A stretch of DNA of 30,040 nt from Zhenhengia stercoravium (GTDB taxonomy: Bacteria; Bacillota; Clostridia; Lachnospirales; Cellulosilyticaceae). How positions within the stretch are numbered: the stretch's first letter is position 1; each line of letters begins with the position of its first letter. Both the position numbers and the translations under genes were made by a program. The stretch covers positions 1 through 30,040 of the forward strand of contig JAHLFD010000049.1 in the NCBI GenBank assembly GCA_018883975.1, written 5' to 3'. This document shows positions 17,225-25,190 of this stretch, piece by piece. Below the pieces are notes generated by a model that saw only the letters and a program-made list of their open reading frames with translations, made no database searches and was not told the origin of the DNA.

Positions 17225-18028
17225 ATGGACGAGGCACAAATTATTAAATCAATAAACATGAATCCTCCTATTATAAAAATGATAAAAAATCCTACAGATG
17301 AGATGAAGTTATTAGCGGTAAGTAAGAATGGATTAGTATTAGAATACATAAAAGAGCCAACGAGGCAGATGGAAGAAATCGCTATCAATAATAATCCTAG
17401 AGCTATTAAATTTGTTAGTGACCCAACTGAGGATATGATGATAAAAGCCATAGAGAGTGGATGGAACATCTTAGAATATATTAAAAATCCAACGGATAAG
17501 GTTATGGCATTAGCTATAGAGCAAGCTGGATGGGCTATTCAATATGCTAAAGAGCCTAGTGAGGCCTTACAGCTTTTAGCTGTTAGAAAAAACTATGATG
17601 CTATTAAATATATCAAAGCACCTTATGAAAGTGTACAGGAAGAGGCTGTAAATAAAAGTTATGATGCACTTAAATATATCGCTTCACCTAGTCCTATTGT
17701 GGAACGTATAGCTATCAAAAATAATGAAGCAGCTATTCATTTTGTAAAGGAATTAGATCAAAATAAAATACTAGAATTTCTAAAAGTAAATATTTTAGTC
17801 ATTAAACATGTTGGAAACAAAATCACTCAAGATGAATTAGAAGATGTATTAAAACAAGTTTTAGCAGATGAAAATGTTGAAGAAAAATATGTAAGAGACT
17901 TTTTAAATTGCAATGTGATAGATAGAAATAGCCAGACTATGCCAATAGATAAGATCTTATTTATTTATCAATATGGAAGTCAAAAGGCAAAGAAAATAGC
18001 TGTAGATGAAAGACTTAAGATGTTATAG
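17225..18028 (+). CDS. Solenoid protein of seven 22-residue repeats
   Basis: 267 aa, soluble. A proline recurs at residues 23, 45, 67, 89, 111, 133 and 155, exactly 22 apart. The unit is roughly (I/V)K.PT..M...AI..N..AI.(Y/F). Each unit likely forms two short helices, giving an alpha-solenoid over residues about 10-175. The remaining ~90 residues are a different, probably helical, domain. The repeats resemble DUF4116-type repeats; that comparison is from memory. Such solenoids usually bind proteins. It opens an operon with a MoxR ATPase (12-bp gap) and a VWA protein, so I infer an adaptor or client-recognition role for that pair. GAAGGGAA precedes the ATG. Confidence 0.8.
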   Translation: MDEAQIIKSINMNPPIIKMIKNPTDEMKLLAVSKNGLVLEYIKEPTRQMEEIAINNNPRAIKFVSDPTEDMMIKAIESGWNILEYIKNPTDKVMALAIEQAGWAIQYAKEPSEALQLLAVRKNYDAIKYIKAPYESVQEEAVNKSYDALKYIASPSPIVERIAIKNNEAAIHFVKELDQNKILEFLKVNILVIKHVGNKITQDELEDVLKQVLADENVEEKYVRDFLNCNVIDRNSQTMPIDKILFIYQYGSQKAKKIAVDERLKML

Positions 18029-18040
18029 GAGAGAAATGCA

Positions 18041-19171
18041 ATGAATTTTATAGAAACATTAAAAAGTGTTGAATTAGTATTAGCTACTGGAGAAGTCCCT
18101 TTAGTAGTAGGCCAAAGTGGAATAGGTAAGACAGCGCTAGCAAAGAAAATTGCCAAGGAAAATGAATGGAGCCTTGTCGTTATTGATGGTAATCTCCTGA
18201 AAGAAGGAGAGATAGGAGGCCTTCCAACTATAGAATCTTATACAGCCATTGATGCTAATGGAAATCAGGTAGAGAAGAAGATGACTGTTTATGCAGTACA
18301 TAATAAACTTAAAGAAATAGATGAAGAGATAGCATCAGGTAAAAAAGTGCTTTTATTTATAGATGAGATTAACCGCTGTGAGCATACTGTACAGCAGGAA
18401 CTCATGAATTTAATTTTAAATAGAGAAATCAATGGCTATAGATTACATCAAAATGTAAAAATTTTAGCGGCCATGAATCCATCAAGTAAATATGGTTCAG
18501 ATTTTGATTATCAAGTTGTAGATATGGATGCCGCTCAAGAAAATAGATTTGTGTGGTTAAACATGGAGAGTGACCATGTGCAGTGGATAAAATGGGCAGT
18601 AAGTGCAGGCATTGATCCAAAAGTTATAGAATTTATATCAACCTTCCCAGAGTATTTAAATAGAAAGAATGAAGATGATGTAAGAGCAACGCCAAGAAGT
18701 TATGAAAGAGTATCTAAGAGCTATCAAGTTTATAAAGAACAAAAAGATGTATTGCCAAGAACAGTATTCTTAAATGTTATCAAAGGGAATGTAGGTAAGG
18801 TAATTGCAGAAGAGTTTATGAGCTTTGTGGAATCAGATTGTAGACCTTTAATAAGTTATGAAGATGTTTTTGCAGGAGATGTACTAAGCGATGCTGTTAT
18901 GGAACAAGTGAAAAGTGAGAGTCATACAAGACTTTATTTAGCTGCTATGAATATCCTAAAAACTTTAGAATTAAATATAAAAAATAATGAAGAAGAGTCA
19001 GCAGAATCTATCGCTCGATTGGTAGCATTCTTAAAAGCTTATCCTATTGATTTAATGGTAGGCATTATGAAGGAGATTAAAAACAGTTATACGGAAGTAT
19101 ACAAGAGAGCTCTTGAAAATGAAGCTTTTGTAGAATCCTATTTTGAGGCGTATGGTGCAATAAGGGGATAG
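18041..19171 (+). CDS. MoxR-type AAA+ ATPase
   Basis: 376 aa. Walker A GQSGIGKT (24-31), Walker B LLFIDEI (104-110), sensor 1 AAMNP (143-147) and an arginine-finger motif QENRF (166-170) all appear intact; a helical lid and C-terminal domain follow. This is the MoxR/AAA_5 type, a hexameric chaperone-like ATPase that normally works with a VWA-domain partner to insert cofactors or remodel complexes. The partner is encoded 3 bp downstream and a repeat protein 12 bp upstream, so the three are co-expressed. AGGAGAGAAA precedes the ATG. The substrate complex is unknown; no metalloenzyme gene that would be an obvious client is nearby. Confidence 0.92.
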   Translation: MNFIETLKSVELVLATGEVPLVVGQSGIGKTALAKKIAKENEWSLVVIDGNLLKEGEIGGLPTIESYTAIDANGNQVEKKMTVYAVHNKLKEIDEEIASGKKVLLFIDEINRCEHTVQQELMNLILNREINGYRLHQNVKILAAMNPSSKYGSDFDYQVVDMDAAQENRFVWLNMESDHVQWIKWAVSAGIDPKVIEFISTFPEYLNRKNEDDVRATPRSYERVSKSYQVYKEQKDVLPRTVFLNVIKGNVGKVIAEEFMSFVESDCRPLISYEDVFAGDVLSDAVMEQVKSESHTRLYLAAMNILKTLELNIKNNEEESAESIARLVAFLKAYPIDLMVGIMKEIKNSYTEVYKRALENEAFVESYFEAYGAIRG

Positions 19172-19174
19172 TTT

Positions 19175-20557
19175 ATGGAAACTTATTTTAGTAAGCAAGT
19201 ACAAGAGCTTTATGAAAAATCATTAGAAATCATAAGTCATACGTCTATGTTAAAAGCTATTCGTACACAAGAGTTAGTAGAGGTAGAGATCTCACAAGAT
19301 TTTAAAGAGGCTTTTTTTAGGCTGATAGATAAGGTTAGTTTAAGCCTTATGGAAGAGAAAGATAATTTCTATGGGTATTTCTTATTTCAGATGGGAAGAG
19401 AAATTAGATTTGACATCAGTAGTCCTAGTGCTGTGAACTTTAAAGGGGCTAAATATGTTATATATTTTAATCCGATTATTTTCTTAACCCTTAATATAAA
19501 ACAAATGGAGACAACTATTAAGCATGAAATTCATCATATATTGTCTATGCATTTAATAAGGGCGAGAGAGCTAAAAGGTAGATACGCTACAAGAGTGCTT
19601 AATATGGCCATGGACATAGTGGTTAATAAATATTTAGATTACCTTCCACCTTATGCAACCACTTTAAAACAAGTTAACACTAAGTATGGCCTGCAGCTTG
19701 AGCCTTATGAGCCTTTTGAATACTACGCCGAGAAGCTTCAAATAGTCTTTGACTTGCTAGAAGAAGATGAAGAAGGTGAGGTAGACGATTCTTATAATCC
19801 AGAAAGCACACATGACTTGTGGGAAGAGTCTGATGAAATAGATGAGAAAACCCTTAGAGAGTTTACACAGAAATTTATAACCCATGCACAGAAAGGCAGC
19901 ATACCATCTCATTTAGAAGGTATGATTGCATCTCTTAAAAGTAGTAAGGGGGAATTGCCCTGGAATTTATATCTTAGTAGATTAATGGGAGCCGTTGAAA
20001 GTAATAAAAAGAAGACTATAACAAGGCGCAATAGAAGACAACCTGAAAGGCTAGATTTAAGAGGGCAGCTTAGAAACCACAAGGCAGAAATAGCTGTTGC
20101 AGTTGATATAAGTGGAAGTATGAGCCAGGAAGAGTTTAACCAAGCTATCAAGGAAGTCCTTCATATTGTCAAGAATTATAATCATGAGATTACACTTATA
20201 GAGTGTGATGACCAAATTAGACGTGCTTATAAAGTAAAATCTGTACGTAATGTCCAAGAGAGAATGCGTGCAAGTGGGGGTACCAGATTTACACCAGTTT
20301 TTGATTATGCTAATAAGAAAAATATTAATTTACTCATCTATTTTACAGATGGTAAAGGTGAAGAAAAATTACAGGTTATCCCTAGAGGCTATAAAGTTCT
20401 ATGGGTGATTTCTGGACGAGGGGATAGCCTTTCACTAAAAGAGTCCTATGGGGCGGTTAAAAAACTAAGTAAGATCGAAATAAAGGATACCAGCCTAGAG
20501 ATGAGTGACGTGAGAAGTGATGGTTACTCTATGAATAACCAAGCACCGATTATTTAA
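19175..20557 (+). CDS. Metallopeptidase-fold plus VWA-domain partner of MoxR
   Basis: 460 aa, soluble. The N-terminal ~200 residues look like the putative metallopeptidase domain of the DUF2201 type, with zinc motif HEIHH (117-121) and a NMAMDIVVN segment (143-151) whose Asp147 may be a third ligand. An acidic linker (196-226) and a basic stretch (278-292) follow. The VWA domain (about 303-450) has a complete metal-ion-dependent adhesion site: DISGS (311-315), Thr in GGTRFTP (368-374) and Asp in FTDGKG (390-395). VWA proteins with an intact site bind targets via a divalent metal and act with MoxR ATPases. Whether the HExxH unit cleaves anything is unknown. It is the last gene of the operon; the next gene has its own promoter. 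Confidence 0.88.
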   Translation: METYFSKQVQELYEKSLEIISHTSMLKAIRTQELVEVEISQDFKEAFFRLIDKVSLSLMEEKDNFYGYFLFQMGREIRFDISSPSAVNFKGAKYVIYFNPIIFLTLNIKQMETTIKHEIHHILSMHLIRARELKGRYATRVLNMAMDIVVNKYLDYLPPYATTLKQVNTKYGLQLEPYEPFEYYAEKLQIVFDLLEEDEEGEVDDSYNPESTHDLWEESDEIDEKTLREFTQKFITHAQKGSIPSHLEGMIASLKSSKGELPWNLYLSRLMGAVESNKKKTITRRNRRQPERLDLRGQLRNHKAEIAVAVDISGSMSQEEFNQAIKEVLHIVKNYNHEITLIECDDQIRRAYKVKSVRNVQERMRASGGTRFTPVFDYANKKNINLLIYFTDGKGEEKLQVIPRGYKVLWVISGRGDSLSLKESYGAVKKLSKIEIKDTSLEMSDVRSDGYSMNNQAPII

Positions 20558-20563
20558 GTAGAT

Positions 20564-20592
20564 TTGACTAGATATCTAGTAAATGATATAAT
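20564..20592 (+). promoter_or_regulatory. Near-consensus sigma-A promoter for the TPR gene
   Basis: TTGACT (20564-20569), 17-nt spacer, TATAAT (20587-20592). It begins 6 bp after the VWA stop, so the TPR gene can be expressed independently of the MoxR operon. Confidence 0.75.
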
Positions 20593-20631
20593 TTTTTAAT
20601 TATTTATAGATAAAAGATAAAGGAGAATACT

Positions 20632-21459
20632 ATGAGAAAAAATAATTCGGCTAATGCCATTTTACTCTTAGGGGTTGTGCTTAGTTTCATTTGTTCCTTT
20701 TTTCTAAGGAATATTCTTTTAGGTGTTATCATTTTTATAGTTTCTTTTGGCTTTGTCATGTACAAACAAAGAGCAGCTTTCCTTGCATCTTCAGCGGCAT
20801 CTGCTTATAAGAAGGGACAAATTGAGAAGAGCTTTACGCTTTATGAAAAGGCTATTCAACTAGAAGGTTGCCCCAGCATGGTCAAAATCTTATATGCGTA
20901 CCGTTTAATAAGTGAAGGTAAAGTAAGTGAAGGTGCAAAAATTTTAGGAACACTTAGCTATGATACCATGGATGATAATGAGCGTCTTAACTATAATGCA
21001 ACAAATGCATTAAGTATTTGGAAACAAGGCGGCTTACATAGAGCTATTGAGATTTATGAAGCACTTTTAAATGATAAAGATAGTATTCTTATTTATGAGA
21101 CTTTAGGTTATCTCCTTATATGTGCGAAAAATTATAAAAAGGCACTGGAGTTTAACTTAAAAGCATTTGAGTTTAATAATACCAGTGAACGTATTAAATG
21201 TAATCTTGCAACAAGTTATTACTATACAGGTCATGAGAAAGAGGCTGTTAAACTTTATAAAGAGCTTATAGCTGATTATGCAAATTTCCCAGAGCCATAT
21301 TACTACTATGGTCTGATTTTACAAGGCTGTGAAAAGTACAAAGGAGCTCTTAAATACTTCAATCTAGCATTAGAAAAGAAATTCTCTTATATTTATACAC
21401 TAACTCAGGAAGATATAGAGAATCAAATTGAAGAAGTAGAAGAATATATTGAAGCATAA
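20632..21459 (+). CDS. Membrane-anchored TPR protein
   Basis: 275 aa. Two close hydrophobic segments (about residues 9-26 and 28-44) form a hairpin anchor, and the rest faces the cytoplasm as tetratricopeptide-like helices: AYKKGQIEKSFTLYEKAIQL (59-78), AIEIYEALL, ALEFNLKAFEF, AVKLYKELI and ALKYFNLALEKK. TPR proteins scaffold protein complexes; in Bat-type operons a TPR protein accompanies MoxR and VWA proteins, which makes this a likely fourth member of the upstream module (inference). AAAGGAG precedes the ATG. The last 66 codons and the terminator are duplicated, as a damaged copy, at 25184-25438. Confidence 0.85.
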   Translation: MRKNNSANAILLLGVVLSFICSFFLRNILLGVIIFIVSFGFVMYKQRAAFLASSAASAYKKGQIEKSFTLYEKAIQLEGCPSMVKILYAYRLISEGKVSEGAKILGTLSYDTMDDNERLNYNATNALSIWKQGGLHRAIEIYEALLNDKDSILIYETLGYLLICAKNYKKALEFNLKAFEFNNTSERIKCNLATSYYYTGHEKEAVKLYKELIADYANFPEPYYYYGLILQGCEKYKGALKYFNLALEKKFSYIYTLTQEDIENQIEEVEEYIEA

Positions 21460-21576
21460 AATAAAAGTAGCAATTTAGAAGGAAACCTTCTAAATTGCTA
21501 CTTTTATTTTATGCTCTGTTAGATAATAGTGAGGATATAGTACATAAAGCTAAAGATAGCAACTTCAATATAACTA
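21261..21576 (+). repeat. Left arm of the duplicated backbone, copy A
   Basis: 316 bp matching 25184-25499: TPR-gene 3' end, palindrome, GCTCTGTTAGATAATAG and a further ~45 bp. Similarity stops at 21576, the last base of the GNAT stop codon (minus strand). Confidence 0.85.
21453..21515. terminator. 30-bp perfect palindromic terminator (copy A)
   Basis: Arms 21453-21482 and 21486-21515 are perfect complements around an AAA loop: 30 bp with no mismatch, A/T-rich at the ends. It includes the TPR stop codon and serves both strands (TPR gene and GNAT gene). Its right arm overlaps the start of the GCTCTGTTAGA sequence. A diverged copy is at 25377-25438. Confidence 0.9.
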
Positions 21577-22005
21577 TATCTCCCTTTGCATAGTTATAAT
21601 CGTATAATTATCTTCTTCAACTTCACTCCCGGTAGGAATAAATTTATTTTTTACCCCAAATTTTTGTGACTGCTGATTTCCCTTTATATACTCTAACTGT
21701 ACAGAGCGGACATGCTTTTCTTTTAATTGCAAAATAATTTCTGTAATAATTGCACTGCCTATCCCAGCATATTGAAATTCTTTATTCATCATAAACCAAC
21801 AAATATAGGCTATATCTTCAGTGGGATATCCCGTTATTAAATCTAAAATAGCAACTAACTTATCCCTTTCATAAAAACCCGTAAAATATTTATCTTCCAT
21901 TGTTGTATTAGGTGGCAGTCCTGTCAAATTTTCTTTGATTTTCTCACTATTAGGTTCCATTTTAAAGTATTCATAATAGGTCAGGCTTCCTTCATACCTG
22001 CCCAT
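21574..22005 (-). CDS. GNAT acetyltransferase, probably N-terminally truncated
   Basis: 143 aa. The GNAT core is visible: DKYFTGFYERDKLVAILDLI strands, an ICWFMM strand, the acetyl-CoA loop QYAGIGSAI (residues 78-86) and a GNQQSQKFGVKNKF helix (109-122). It would transfer an acetyl group to an amine; substrate unknown. Relatives I recall carry about 20-40 more residues at the start. Here a TAA codon directly precedes the ATG and no ribosome site is seen, so the gene seems cut at its 5' end exactly where the shared right arm begins (22006). Expression would rely on the conserved promoter at 22042-22070. It may be non-functional. Confidence 0.75.
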   Translation of the reverse strand: MGRYEGSLTYYEYFKMEPNSEKIKENLTGLPPNTTMEDKYFTGFYERDKLVAILDLITGYPTEDIAYICWFMMNKEFQYAGIGSAIITEIILQLKEKHVRSVQLEYIKGNQQSQKFGVKNKFIPTGSEVEEDNYTIITMQREI

Positions 22006-22124
22006 TTATTAACTCATAAAATAACTATTTTAAAGACTATAATTCTACATAAGAAAACTAAATGTTTCAACGAATGTTTTTCATAACAGAATGCAAGTTT
22101 TCTACTTATTTATTTAAAGGTTTC
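22006..22124 (-). repeat. Right arm of the duplicated backbone, copy A
   Basis: About 119 bp matching 26045-26169, with a 6-bp length difference near 22040. It starts right at the GNAT start codon and ends near AGGTTTC. Confidence 0.8.
22042..22070 (-). promoter_or_regulatory. Cassette A promoter
   Basis: Minus strand TTGAAA (22070-22065), 17-nt spacer, TAGAAT (22047-22042). Identical in copy B. AAACATT occurs twice around the -35, a possible operator. Confidence 0.65.
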
Positions 22125-22125
22125 A

Positions 22126-22224
22126 TTAAGAAGAAAGGGATAAATGCATGTATTCACCATGCTGCGTTATTTTGCCGTCCTTTACAGAAATAGGAGATTT
22201 AAATAATGGTCCTCCAAGCAATAG
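22126..22224 (-). other. Gene-less stretch with a possible gene remnant
   Basis: The gap 22093-22383 has no clear gene. On the minus strand an open stretch of 32 codons reads protein-like (PISVKDGKITQHGEYMHLSL near its end) and stops at 22126, just outside the cassette arm. An in-frame stop at 22225-22227 closes it upstream. It could be the 3' tail of a decayed gene; I do not recognise it. Confidence 0.25.
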
Positions 22225-22383
22225 TTATTTTCTGCATAAAGGATATATTTAGTGCAATGTAATAAGTTCTAATCTATACGTTCTTTGCGGTGGCCTATCA
22301 AAGAGGTTCTAGTTAATGTAGTTGCAGTTGCCAATCCTTGTTAGGAATTATGTGAAACAGGGATAGAGATAAGGAATACTAGT

Positions 22384-23748
22384 TTATGCTTTTTCAGGAA
22401 TTTTACCTTGAACCTGTTCAATCCATTCTTTTAACATCATAAGTAGGTTCTCGGCTATGTCCCTATGAGTTTGTGAAAGGTCATGTTGTTCACTAATATC
22501 TTCAGCAAGATTATATAACTCGTAGGTTTCATCTTCATATTTGTAAATTAATTTATAGTCGCCTGATCGGATAGCTGATGCTGGTGTACCGCCTTGATTG
22601 CCGTAGTGTGGGTAGTGCCAGAAAACAGGACTTAGTCTATCCTTTTTATTTCCTTTTAATTCATGTAGGAAACTCTCACCATCTATATGTTGTTCAGGAA
22701 TTTGTGGAATGCCAGCTATATCTAGTAGAGTAGGGTAAAAGTCAGGGCTAGTAATCACCTTATTACTTATGCAGCCTGGGTGGATTTTCCCTTTCCAGTA
22801 TGCAATAAGAGGTTCTCTAATGCCACCTTCATATACCCATCCCTTTCCTTCATTGAGAGGAAAATTGCATGTAGGTGATCCTTCAGATGTAGCGAGTCCG
22901 CCGTTGTCAGAAGTAAATAAAATAAGAGTATCTTCTAAAATGCCTTCATCCTCTAGGGCTTTGATTAATCTTTGAGTATTTTGATCAAGATTATAGATCA
23001 TTGCAGCGTAAGTTGGGTCAGATTGAATTTTGCGTCTTAGAATCTTCTCGTTCTTTTTATGGTCACAAGGGAAGAAGGCTCCTTCTTCAAATGCTTCTAA
23101 TTGGTCTAAACCGAGTGTTCTGGATTTTTCTTTAAAGTAATGGATGTCTTCTGGTTTAGCTTGTACAGGCGTATGTACAGTATAATGCCATAGATTTAAG
23201 AAAAAGGGTTTATTACAATCTCTATGTTTGATGAGCTTGATAGCCTCATTAGTCAGCCTATCTGTTAAGTATTCACCTTCAGGACCCTCTTCTAGATTAT
23301 CCAGCTTCCAAGGGCTAAAGTAACCATGATGTGGATGACCTAAATGGTTACCCCCAATATTAATATCAAATCCATGATTTTCAGGATAATATTCTTTTGT
23401 GCCAAGGTGCCATTTTCCTACATGCCACGTTGCATAACCATTTTCTCTTAATACGGTAGCAATACTTTTTTCTTCTAAAGGCAGGTGTTTAATATAAGGT
23501 GCATCTATTAATTTGCCTTGTGTGTGTGCACCGATCCAGTCTGTAACACCTACCCTAGCAGGATACTTACCACTCATTAAACTAGCACGACTTGGTGAAC
23601 ATACAGGACAAGCTGCATAGGCATTATCAAATAGCATACCTTCTTGTGCAAGCTTATCAATACAAGGTGTTTCATAGAAAGAGCTTTTATAACAACCTAA
23701 ATCTCTCCAGCCCATATCATCAATTAATATAAAAATAATATTAGTCAT
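22384..23748 (-). CDS. Sulfatase (Cys-type, formylglycine-dependent)
   Basis: 454 aa type I sulfatase, removing sulfate esters from, probably, glycans. Asp10 and Asp11 (LIDDMGW) are the calcium ligands. CSPSRASL at 50-57 is the C-x-P-S-R signature whose Cys50 is converted to formylglycine by an anaerobic radical-SAM maturase (not in this window). HVGKWHLG (about 114-121) and the LFTSDNGG segment give further active-site residues. No signal peptide, so it is cytoplasmic. GGAGG lies 6-8 nt before the ATG at 23748. The neighbouring sugar-permease remnant suggests a former sulfated-sugar uptake locus. Confidence 0.93.
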   Translation of the reverse strand: MTNIIFILIDDMGWRDLGCYKSSFYETPCIDKLAQEGMLFDNAYAACPVCSPSRASLMSGKYPARVGVTDWIGAHTQGKLIDAPYIKHLPLEEKSIATVLRENGYATWHVGKWHLGTKEYYPENHGFDINIGGNHLGHPHHGYFSPWKLDNLEEGPEGEYLTDRLTNEAIKLIKHRDCNKPFFLNLWHYTVHTPVQAKPEDIHYFKEKSRTLGLDQLEAFEEGAFFPCDHKKNEKILRRKIQSDPTYAAMIYNLDQNTQRLIKALEDEGILEDTLILFTSDNGGLATSEGSPTCNFPLNEGKGWVYEGGIREPLIAYWKGKIHPGCISNKVITSPDFYPTLLDIAGIPQIPEQHIDGESFLHELKGNKKDRLSPVFWHYPHYGNQGGTPASAIRSGDYKLIYKYEDETYELYNLAEDISEQHDLSQTHRDIAENLLMMLKEWIEQVQGKIPEKA

Positions 23749-23900
23749 ATTTATGCCTCCTACATAAAAAAGCTTAGATAATACTTATTGAATTATTATT
23801 GTATTATATTATATTCTTATAATACAATACAATATTTTATTTTTGTAGTTAATTTGTATTTATTTGACTATGAAGAAAGGCATTACTTAGTAACTTTAAA

Positions 23901-23929
23901 TTGACTTTGTAAAAAGCATATAATAATAT
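23901..23929 (+). promoter_or_regulatory. Promoter for the truncated locus at 24053
   Basis: TTGACT (23901-23906), 17-nt spacer, TAATAT (23924-23929). The 16-bp inverted repeat begins at its last base. The rest of the 23749-24052 gap is AT-rich; I see no gene. Confidence 0.5.
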
Positions 23930-23969
23930 TAACTAATAATTTTTTGATATATTAAAAATTATTAGTTAA
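23929..23969. repeat. Perfect 16-bp inverted repeat at the promoter start site
   Basis: TTAACTAATAATTTTT (23929-23944), 9-nt loop, AAAAATTATTAGTTAA (23954-23969). It sits where transcription would begin, so it may be an operator; an A/T-only hairpin makes a weak terminator. Confidence 0.6.
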
Positions 23970-24052
23970 ATTAAAATGTATATAGTTGGAAAGATAAAGG
24001 ATTAATACTGAAAATGAGAATATAACTTAGTATAGATACTCATGGAGGGGTT

Positions 24053-24166
24053 ATGGAAAATCAACAATACCAATTAGAACCTTTTTGCCTAAGTAATAGG
24101 GATGTGCATTTAGTTTATAGCATTATTGATAGATATAATTCAACTTGGCATAGCACTCCGCTTTAG
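24053..24166 (+). pseudogene. Truncated 5' end of an unknown gene (37 codons)
   Basis: ATG 24053 follows GGAGGGG with good spacing and a promoter/inverted-repeat region, the signals of a real gene start. The reading frame (MENQQYQLEPF..., ...YNSTWHSTPL) stops after 37 codons at the point where the permease remnant begins in another frame. I interpret it as the head of a gene whose remainder was deleted when it was joined to the permease 3' part. Family not recognised; a genuine small protein is possible. Confidence 0.4.
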
Positions 24167-24699
24167 GAAATAAAACGATTAAGATAAGTTTTATTATGGG
24201 AATGAGTATTCTATCCATTATGATTATTATGCCTTTGTTTAGTTTAGCTGTGAAGTGGCATATAGCAGGGACAAAATTTTTACTTATTGGGTTATATGTA
24301 TGTATGAATGTGCCATTTACGACTACCTTTTTATTAAACTTTTTTGGGAAATTATCTACAAAGTATGAAGAAGCAACAGCTATGGATGGATGCTCACCCA
24401 TGAAGATATTCTGGAAGATTATGCTTCCGTTAGCACAGCCAGGTATTATAACCGTAACTATTTTTAATTTCTTAGGTGTATGGAATGAATATTTTATGAC
24501 ATTGATTTTTGCAAGTTCCGATGATATGAAGTCAGTAGGGGTCGGGCTTGTCAGTATGATTAATGCTATGAAATATACAGGAGACTATGGCGGATTATTT
24601 GCAGGAGTTGTTATTGTATTCATGTCTACGTTTTTATTATATATTTTCTTATCAGAGAAAATTATTGCAGGTGTAACTGGTGGAGGGTTAAAGGGATAA
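24154..24699 (+). pseudogene. 5'-truncated sugar ABC transporter permease (MalG type)
   Basis: The last ~180 codons of a carbohydrate ABC importer inner-membrane subunit. The EAA loop that docks the ATPase is intact (EEATAMDG...LPLAQPGI, residues 58-84 counted from ATG 24196), with hydrophobic helices on both sides and a normal C-terminus (VTGGGLKG). Family members are about 275-300 aa; the first ~100 residues, with the first membrane helices, are missing. The open frame begins after a stop at 24151-24153 and no RBS precedes 24196. No binding-protein, partner-permease or glycosidase gene is next to it, so the transporter is not complete here. Confidence 0.85.
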
Positions 24700-24885
24700 C
24701 AGCTAGAAGAGTACATTCTAAATAATATAGCCTAGTAATAAGTAGGTCAATTTGCATGAAACATAAGGCCTTGTCTATTATATTTTTCTACAAAAAATAG
24801 CCATTCTTTTAAAAAGCACTAACAAAAAAATTTTAGAATGCTAAAATAAAAGGAGTTAAATACGAGCTAGAAGGATGGTAAAAAC

Positions 24886-25017
24886 ATGTTTAAAGTAGGA
24901 GAATATATTATTCATGGGACATGTGGCGTATATAGAGTAGAAAAAATTGGACTAATGAATGATGAAGGAATGGCAGAAGAAAATTTATTTTGGGGTTGGC
25001 TATACCACTTGAAATAG
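24886..25017 (+). pseudogene. CarD-like regulator remnant
   Basis: After AAGGATGG, ATG 24886 opens with MFKVGEYIIHGTCGVYRVEKIG, the start of CarD/TRCF-like RNA polymerase-binding domains, which are usually ~160 aa. It stops after 43 residues. A neighbouring frame continues protein-like (AIPLEIEKGQVDKF) up to the palindrome at 25060, suggesting a frameshift followed by loss of the 3' part. Confidence 0.5.
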
Positions 25018-25059
25018 AAAAAGGTCAAGTAGATAAATTTATTACAACAAGAATAGAAG

Positions 25060-25117
25060 TTAAATGGATCCCCCCTTAAACTTAGATGAACTAAGTTTAA
25101 GGGGGGGATCCATTTAA
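25060..25117. repeat. Long palindrome at a rearrangement junction
   Basis: Arms 25060-25084 and 25092-25117 pair over 25 bp with a single bulged G, loop GATGAAC. It contains GGATCCCCCC and joins the CarD-like remnant to the SLH-gene fragment. Its loop region (CTTAGATGAACTAAG) resembles that of the SLH terminator at 28240-28278 (CTTAGATTAACTAGG), so it is probably that terminator's diverged relative. Confidence 0.75.
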
Positions 25118-25126
25118 AAATAAGTT

Positions 25127-25190
25127 TTAGCGATTATAATAGTACATAAGAAGAAAAGCAATTTGAGCACTGGTAGCAGGTTCGGAACTT
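25127..25190 (-). pseudogene. 3' fragment of the SLH-protein gene
   Basis: About 80 bp (25111-25190) closely match 28281-28360, the end of the SLH gene with the same stop codon. The fragment still reads a ...AQIAFLLM.YYNR C-terminus. It is cut off at 25184-25190, where the TPR-gene fragment begins. Confidence 0.8.

Larger units (their letters stand above)
21513..22092. mobile_element. Candidate cargo cassette A (GNAT)
   Basis: From GCTCTGTTAGA (left) to a promoter-bearing right arm ending near ATAACAGAAT. The same two arms enclose a different gene at 25436-26137. The left end matches the terminal repeat of the 1695-2593 element at about 23 of 27 positions; the right end has only a short inverted match (TAACAGA). 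No target duplication found, so the right boundary is a guess. Confidence 0.5.

Noticed and set aside
17291..17752. CRISPR-like regular repeats
   Set aside because: The 66-bp period is in codons within one ORF; the DNA repeats are not conserved as nucleotides.
21513..22092. Integron attC-like core (GTTAGAT fits GTTRRRY) at the cassette ends
   Set aside because: The core consensus is short and common. The right ends do not fit RYYYAAC, no attC arm structure or integrase is seen, and cargo orientation is opposite to that expected.
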